A stretch of 63,155 bases of DNA from Ruminococcus sp. (lineage in GTDB: Bacteria > Bacillota > Clostridia > Oscillospirales > Acutalibacteraceae), in NCBI GenBank assembly GCA_017404665.1, contig JAFRBX010000054.1:1-63155 (forward strand), given 5' to 3'. Every line of letters starts with the position of its first letter. The first letter of the stretch is position 1. Under the pieces are notes generated by a model. It did not search any database, was not told the DNA's origin, and saw only the letters and a program-made list of their open reading frames with translations. The translations under genes were made by a program, and so were the position numbers. Positions 59,014-63,155 of this stretch are shown piece by piece.

Positions 59014-59832
59014 TTATTCCTTCACGATGATGACCTGAGTGGAGGTGGTATAAGGATCGGTAAAGTCGATCGACTCCAGACGCTCCTCGGTAACGGTCAT
59101 GCCCGCCATACCGAAATCAGCCTTACCGGACTGAACCGCGGTGATGATAGAATCAAAGTCCATATCGTCGATGACCAGCTTGCAGCCGATCTTGTCGCAG
59201 ATTGCCTGCGCCAGCTCAGCGTCGATACCGACGACCTTTTCGCCCTCATAGTACTCATACGGCTCAAAGAACGCGTTGGTAGCCATATGCAGCTCGCCGT
59301 TGGAGGTATCGACATCCTCGGGAGAAGTATAAGGAGACTGACCCTTGGTCTCGTCGCCGATGTAATTGTTGATGATGCTGTCAATGGTACCGTCAGCCTT
59401 CAGCGCGGCAAGAGCCTCGTTGATCTTTGCGGTCAGATCAGCGTTATCCTTGGAAACACAAATCGCGTACTCTTCCTCGGTAAAGGGCTCGTCAAGGATC
59501 TTCAGACCCTCGTTAGCGGCGACAAAAGCCTTTGCGGGCTCGCTGTCGATGATCACACAGTCAACCTTGCCCTGAGAAAGCGCGAGGACAGCGTCGGCGC
59601 CCTTGTTAAAGCGTTCGATCGTGGAACCCTCTTCCTCATAATCGGAAGCGAAGATGTCGCCCGTTGTGCCCAGCTGTACGCCGATGGTAGCGCCGGCGAG
59701 ATCGTCTACGGTCGCTACGGTCTTGGCTGTGCTGTCAGCAGTATCCTCGGTCTTGGTCTCGCCGCAGCCGGCGAGCATCGCGACAGAGGCGATCGTCGCA
59801 ACAGCCAGAACGATTGCTAAAATCTTTTTCAT
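59014..59832 (-). CDS. Circularly permuted SBP_bac_3-type amino-acid-binding lipoprotein, operon 1
   Basis: 272 aa. Lipoprotein signal peptide with lipobox LAGC (Cys23). In usual polar amino-acid binding proteins the segment with an xPPFEY-like ligand motif and GMTxTxER comes first and DLxGxxIGVQxGTTGD comes later. Here the order is reversed: VDDLAGATIGVQLGTTGD (42-59) through LKADGTIDSIINNYIG (144-159) comes first, then a linker. ELHMATNAFFEPYEYYEG (180-197), FDSIITAVQSGKADFGMAGM and TVTEERLESIDFTDPY (246-261) make up the second part. All parts of both lobes are present, so the fold should close normally with new termini at the hinge. The ligand is probably a polar amino acid. The neighbouring operon's protein has the normal order. 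Confidence 0.88.
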   Translation of the reverse strand: MKKILAIVLAVATIASVAMLAGCGETKTEDTADSTAKTVATVDDLAGATIGVQLGTTGDIFASDYEEEGSTIERFNKGADAVLALSQGKVDCVIIDSEPAKAFVAANEGLKILDEPFTEEEYAICVSKDNADLTAKINEALAALKADGTIDSIINNYIGDETKGQSPYTSPEDVDTSNGELHMATNAFFEPYEYYEGEKVVGIDAELAQAICDKIGCKLVIDDMDFDSIITAVQSGKADFGMAGMTVTEERLESIDFTDPYTTSTQVIIVKE

Positions 59833-59885
59833 TTCATGTACCTCATTTCATTATTATTGTATTGTTTATAAACCGCTTGCCTACT

Positions 59886-59936
59886 ACTATACATCAAACG
59901 CACGCAACAGGCAAGCAGAATATGCATATTTATTCT
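59886..59936 (-). promoter_or_regulatory. Promoter of ABC operon 1 with upstream palindrome
   Basis: Minus strand: TTGCCT (59914-59909), a 17-bp spacer and TATAGT (59891-59886). Just upstream lies AGAATATGCATATTTATTCT (59917-59936), an imperfect palindrome that could bind a regulator. Confidence 0.6.
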
Positions 59937-60039
59937 AATTTCATAGAATTAAACAATTGACATATTTTATCAAGTGTCAAATATGGACATTTTTATGATG
60001 CCGTTGTTCGGATTATGCATTTATGCAGAATGATATGCA

Positions 60040-60783
60040 TCAAAACGACGTCAAAAACGCCTGCAGACGCTCGCTCTTGGGATGCTCGAGAATCCCGGGA
60101 TCGCCATATTCAGCGATCACACCGTCGTCCATGAAAATGATCTTATCGGAAACATCGTGCGCGAAGGTCATCTCATGGGTGACGATGATCATCGTCATAT
60201 GCCGTTCGGCAAGCGACCGAATGACCTTGAGCACTTCGCCGGTCAGCTCGGGATCGAGCGCCGAGGTCGGCTCGTCAAAGCACAGGATGTTCGGCTTCAT
60301 CGCCAGCGCCCGCGCGATCGCGACGCGCTGCTGCTGACCGCCCGAAAGCTCGCAGGGGTAGCTGTTCACCTTATCCTTCAGCCCGACGCTGTCGATCAGC
60401 CCAAGGGCGTATTTTTCGATCTCTTCCTTACTGTACTTTTTGAGCAGCCGCGGCGCGAGGGTCACATTCTCCAGCACGCTGTACTGCGGGAACAGATTGA
60501 AGTTCTGAAATACCAGTCCGAAATGCAGCCGCTTGAGCCGCAGTTCCTTTTCGGAGGGCCGCTTATTGATCGCCGCGTCAAAGATCGTCTCGCTGTTCAC
60601 GATGATCTGACCCTCGTCGGCGAATTCCAGCGAATTCAGACACCGCAGCAGAGTGGTCTTTCCGGAACCGGAGGAGCCGATGATCGACAGGACCTCACCC
60701 TTCTCCAAGGTAAAGTCGATGCCCTTGAGCACATGGTTGCGTCCGAAGCTCTTATTGAGATTTTTCACTTCTAATATCGCCAT
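60040..60783 (-). CDS. Polar amino-acid ABC transporter ATPase, operon 2
   Basis: 247 aa. Walker [21 protein letters not shown], signature LSGGQQQR, Walker [14 protein letters not shown] and H-loop VTHEMTFA. It is last in operon 2, 12 bases after the permease stop. It is clearly related to the operon 1 ATPase but diverged, so not a recent copy. Confidence 0.95.
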   Translation of the reverse strand: MAILEVKNLNKSFGRNHVLKGIDFTLEKGEVLSIIGSSGSGKTTLLRCLNSLEFADEGQIIVNSETIFDAAINKRPSEKELRLKRLHFGLVFQNFNLFPQYSVLENVTLAPRLLKKYSKEEIEKYALGLIDSVGLKDKVNSYPCELSGGQQQRVAIARALAMKPNILCFDEPTSALDPELTGEVLKVIRSLAERHMTMIIVTHEMTFAHDVSDKIIFMDDGVIAEYGDPGILEHPKSERLQAFLTSF

Positions 60784-60795
60784 AACGCCGCCCCC

Positions 60796-61485
60796 TTACG
60801 CCTTAAAGTAGCTCAGCTTCTTCTCGATCCAGCCGAACAGCAGGGTGAGAATACCGGAGAAAGCGAGATAATACACGCCGGTAAAGAACAGCGGCCAGAT
60901 GGCGCCGGAGATGCCCTGACTGCCCTTCATAAACGCCTGACCTGCCCAGATGATCTCCTGCAGCGCGATGATGCGCGCTAAGGAAGTATCCTTGACAAGG
61001 GTGATAATCTCGTTGGACATGGGCGGCACGATGCGCTTGATCATCTGCAAAAGCGTGATCCGGAAGAAGATCCGGCTCTTGGGCAAGCCTAATACCTGCC
61101 CCGCCTCCTGCTGACCGTGGGGCACCCCTTGGATACCGCCGCGGTAGATCTCGGAAAAGTAGCAGGCATAGTTGATGATAAACGCGATCGCGGAAGCGAG
61201 AAATCTGCCGCTCTCACCGCCGCCCCAAAGCTGCTTTCCGAATACAAGTCCCGGGAAATAGAAGATAATCAGCAGCTGGAGCATCAGCGGCGTGCCGCGA
61301 ATGATCCATACGATGAACTTGACTGCCGCCGACAGCGGCTTGAACCTGCTCATAGAGCCGAAGGAAATCACCAGACCCAGCGGGATCGCGCCGAGCAGGG
61401 TGACCGCAAAGAGCTTGAGCGTTTGCAGAAAACCGACGTTTAGGCTTTGGAAAACGATCGGGAACTGCTGCATAAACGTATTCAT
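60796..61485 (-). CDS. Polar amino-acid ABC transporter permease, operon 2
   Basis: 229 aa from ATG 61485 (MNTFMQQF). Two other in-frame ATGs lie at 61491 and 61503; AGAGG at 8 bp favours 61485. About five membrane segments, IIRGTPLMLQLL and the EAA-type loop QEAGQVLGLPKSRIFFRI are seen. It partners the ATPase downstream. Confidence 0.92.
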   Translation of the reverse strand: MNTFMQQFPIVFQSLNVGFLQTLKLFAVTLLGAIPLGLVISFGSMSRFKPLSAAVKFIVWIIRGTPLMLQLLIIFYFPGLVFGKQLWGGGESGRFLASAIAFIINYACYFSEIYRGGIQGVPHGQQEAGQVLGLPKSRIFFRITLLQMIKRIVPPMSNEIITLVKDTSLARIIALQEIIWAGQAFMKGSQGISGAIWPLFFTGVYYLAFSGILTLLFGWIEKKLSYFKA

Positions 61486-61571
61486 ACCCATTACCTCTTT
61501 CATAAGATAACGGAATAAATACGAAGTATATTCGCACTTATTCCGTTATCCTGAAAATCAATAAACCAACC

Positions 61572-61604
61572 AAAAGACAGAGAGCATAAGCTCTCTGTCT
61601 TTTA
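61572..61604 (-). terminator. Intercistronic terminator/attenuator between binding protein and permease, operon 2
   Basis: Minus strand: AAGACAGAGAGC-TTAT-GCTCTCTGTCTT followed by TTGG. A perfect stem 30 bases after the binding-protein stop; partial read-through would yield more binding protein than permease. No clear new promoter is seen before the permease. Confidence 0.75.
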
Positions 61605-61635
61605 TTCCGGTCAATCATTCAACAAACCGTAACGA

Positions 61636-62460
61636 TTATTCCTTAACCAGATACTTAGCGGTGAGGGAATCGATCGTACCGTCAGTCACAGCGTTTGCCA
61701 AGAAGTCGTTGCACTTCGCGGTCAGATCGGAGCCCTGACGGAAGCCGACGCCGTACTTCTCTGAGTTCAGAGAAACGGTGTAGGTGAGCTGCTCATAGCC
61801 GGTGCCCTCGCCTACCATAGCCTTCGCCATCAGAAGATCGATAACGGCAGCGTCACAGGTGCCGGAAGCAACCTCCATCAGCGCGGTTGCCTGATCCTTG
61901 ACCTCGGTAACGGTAAAGCCGTTCGCCTCAGCCTCTTCCTGACCGGCAGAACCGCTCTCAACAGCGAAGTTAAGCTCCTTGCAGGACTCAACGTCGGCAT
62001 ACTGATCGGCAGCGTCCTTGTTAACAACAACGACCTGAGCGTTATCCAGATACGCATCGGTGCAGGACATGGAGGCGAGAACCTCTTCGGTCAGGGTCAT
62101 GCCGTTCCAGATGCAGTCCACGGTTCCGCCGTTGAGCTCAAGGATCTTGTTGTCCCAGTCAACCTCAACGAACTCAACGTCTACGCCGAGGCTCGCGGCG
62201 AAAGCGGCAGCCAGTTCAGCGTCGAAGCCGATCCAATTGCCCTCTTCGTCCTTATAATCCATCGGCTCGAAGTCGGTGATACCGACGACCAGCTTACCGG
62301 CAGCGGTAACAGCGTCGACGTCAGCTACGGTCGCTGCATCATCACCTGCAGCTGCGTTATCATCCGCAGCGGTCGTCTCGGCAGTGTCAGCGTTGCCGCA
62401 GGCAACCAGAACTGCGCCTACCATCAGCAGTGCTAACATGAATGCAATGATTTTTTTCAT
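61636..62460 (-). CDS. Polar amino-acid-binding lipoprotein (SBP_bac_3), operon 2
   Basis: 274 aa. Lipobox LVACG (Cys about 21), acidic Ala/Asp linker, then the normal-order fold: KLVVGITDFEPMDYKDEEG, GFDAELAAAFAASLG, NGMTLTEE, then the second lobe (ELNFAVESGSAGQEEA) and the end VTDGTIDSLTAKYLVKE. ATG 62460 follows GGAGGA. It heads operon 2. Ligand unknown; probably a polar amino acid. Confidence 0.93.
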   Translation of the reverse strand: MKKIIAFMLALLMVGAVLVACGNADTAETTAADDNAAAGDDAATVADVDAVTAAGKLVVGITDFEPMDYKDEEGNWIGFDAELAAAFAASLGVDVEFVEVDWDNKILELNGGTVDCIWNGMTLTEEVLASMSCTDAYLDNAQVVVVNKDAADQYADVESCKELNFAVESGSAGQEEAEANGFTVTEVKDQATALMEVASGTCDAAVIDLLMAKAMVGEGTGYEQLTYTVSLNSEKYGVGFRQGSDLTAKCNDFLANAVTDGTIDSLTAKYLVKE

Positions 62461-62488
62461 GATTATCCTCCAGATTAAATAATCTTCC

Positions 62489-62548
62489 TGTCGGATTTTC
62501 CGACAGTACAACGCTAACAATTTTATCGTATTAGCACGCTAAAGTCAA
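62489..62548 (-). promoter_or_regulatory. Promoter and leader hairpin of ABC operon 2
   Basis: Minus strand: TTGACT (62548-62543), a 17-bp spacer and TAAAAT (62525-62520). The leader holds CTGTCGGA-AAA-TCCGACAG (62507-62489), a stem of unknown role. Confidence 0.7.
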
Positions 62549-62633
62549 TATCTATTTTGCACAAAGAAAGCGCGGGGTGTTCCATGCGTAATGTAATAAT
62601 CTGCCATAGCGGGACAATGCGTAGGAGGGAAAA

Positions 62634-62663
62634 AGAAAAAAGGCGGCAGTCGAAACTGCCGCC
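62634..62663 (-). terminator. Terminator of the SPKTG protein gene
   Basis: Minus strand: GGCGGCAGT-TTCG-ACTGCCGCC followed by TTTTTTC. Confidence 0.9.
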
Positions 62664-62679
62664 GTTCGAAAACTATCAA

Positions 62680-62916
62680 TTATTCTTTGATCTTCTTCAC
62701 CGCAAGAGCGCCTAAGCCAAGCGCCAAAACGCCCAAGCCGACAACAAAAATCATGGGATCTCCGGTCTTCGGAGAAGTACCGCCGCTGTTGCCGGGAGTG
62801 GTAGCAGCAGGAGTCGTGGGATGCTCGGTAGCCTGGGGGCTGCTCGCAGCGCTGACAGAAAGAACAAAAGAAAGCATCATAATGCATACTAAAACAACTG
62901 AAATCAACTTTTTCAT
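62680..62916 (-). CDS. Small secreted protein with SPKTG-type C-terminal sorting-like signal
   Basis: 78 aa. Signal peptide (MKKLISVVLVCIMMLSFVLSVSAA), a short Pro/Thr/Ser stretch (HPTTPAATTPGNSGG), then SPKTGD, a hydrophobic segment and a KKIKE tail. This is the layout of an LPxTG-type sortase substrate, with Ser in place of Leu, but nearly nothing lies between signal and anchor. It may be a remnant or a tiny surface protein; a plain two-segment membrane protein is the alternative. ATG 62916 follows GGGAG at 9 bp. No sortase gene is near. Confidence 0.75.
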   Translation of the reverse strand: MKKLISVVLVCIMMLSFVLSVSAASSPQATEHPTTPAATTPGNSGGTSPKTGDPMIFVVGLGVLALGLGALAVKKIKE

Positions 62917-62966
62917 AAGTATCATCTCCCAATCAATATACCGGATATCAGCTAACGGTTGGTATT

Positions 62967-62996
62967 ATAATAACATTGCTTTCACATATTTGTCAA
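62967..62996 (-). promoter_or_regulatory. Promoter of the SPKTG protein gene
   Basis: Minus strand: a perfect -35 TTGACA (62996-62991), an 18-bp spacer and TATTAT (62972-62967). Confidence 0.65.
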
Positions 62997-63093
62997 TAGC
63001 AAATTTAAGGTATTACACGTCAATCTAATTCTGTCATAAAGATGTAACCACCATTACAGCCCATATATGGTATAACATAGATGGGTGGTCAAA

Positions 63094-63155
63094 ATGGATG
63101 GATTAGAAAGATTACAAGAACATTTGGCGACATTGGAACAAGAAACGGAACACAA
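63094..63155 (+). CDS. Start of an unidentified ORF, cut by the window end
   Basis: ATG 63094 follows GGGTGG at 5 bp and reads MDGLERLQEHLATLEQETEH to the window edge. The visible part is short and looks like an amphipathic helix. Base composition is AT-richer than most genes here. Nothing more can be said. Confidence 0.4.
   Translation, partial: MDGLERLQEHLATLEQETEH

Noticed and set aside
59833-60039. Extra gene between the two ABC operons
   Set aside because: Only short AT-rich frames; the region is explained by a promoter, a palindrome and the 3' end of operon 2.

Overview
The window looks like chromosomal DNA of an anaerobic, spore-forming Clostridia bacterium, most likely a gut Ruminococcaceae/Oscillospirales relative. 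The grounds are sporulation genes (spoIIID, spoIVA, a sipL-like gene, spoIIP, gpr), dockerin-bearing secreted proteins next to a starch-binding protein and a GH13 amylase, AdhE, a rubrerythrin, Na+-pump decarboxylase subunits and GatCAB. Coding DNA is GC-rich; spacers are AT-rich and full of short palindromic repeats. No rRNA, tRNA, CRISPR array, transposase or prophage gene was found.

Layout. 0.4-3 kb: a DUF951 protein and a degenerate sulfatase-fold membrane protein. 3.2-12 kb: an amino-sugar and nucleotide-sugar region. On the minus strand a promoter and a clear glmS-type ribozyme precede nagB, a GlmU-like GlcN-1-P acetyltransferase and glmM; galE and a PglF/CapD-type dehydratase follow, with spoIIID and a DegT aminotransferase on the plus strand. 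12.5-16.8 kb: a response regulator, a histidine kinase and an HtrA protease. 17-24 kb: sirtuin, OadB/OadG, spoIVA and a sipL-like gene. 24-30.5 kb: rubrerythrin, amidase, LUD protein, a newly read 55-aa Cys-tailed ORF, rRNA methyltransferases RsmF and RsmA, and a dockerin protein. 30.6-36 kb: adhE, an APH-like kinase, a thioesterase and PrsW. 36-41 kb: aspS-gatC-gatA-gatB. 41-45.4 kb: a starch-binding dockerin protein and an alpha-amylase. 45.6-52.2 kb: rarA, glyA, dusB, spoIIP, gpr. 52-57 kb: dockerin papain-like protease, CHAP protein, hemolysin III, DegV, XRE membrane regulator. 57.4-62.5 kb: two tandem polar amino-acid ABC operons, one with a substrate-binding protein whose two lobes are in circularly permuted order. 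The window ends in a small SPKTG-tailed protein and the start of an unidentified ORF.

Main points. (1) A glmS-type ribozyme stands before nagB rather than glmS, in an operon that also encodes the next two steps towards UDP-GlcNAc. This suggests NagB works biosynthetically and is feedback-controlled by GlcN6P. (2) The substrate-binding protein at 59014-59832 is circularly permuted. (3) At least four families of palindromic interspersed repeats fill the spacers, including heptamer arrays of the GATAACA/GATAATA type. (4) Sigma-E-like promoters lie before spoIIID and the sipL-like gene. (5) Three unrelated secreted proteins share one dockerin style, which suggests a small starch-oriented multi-enzyme complex.
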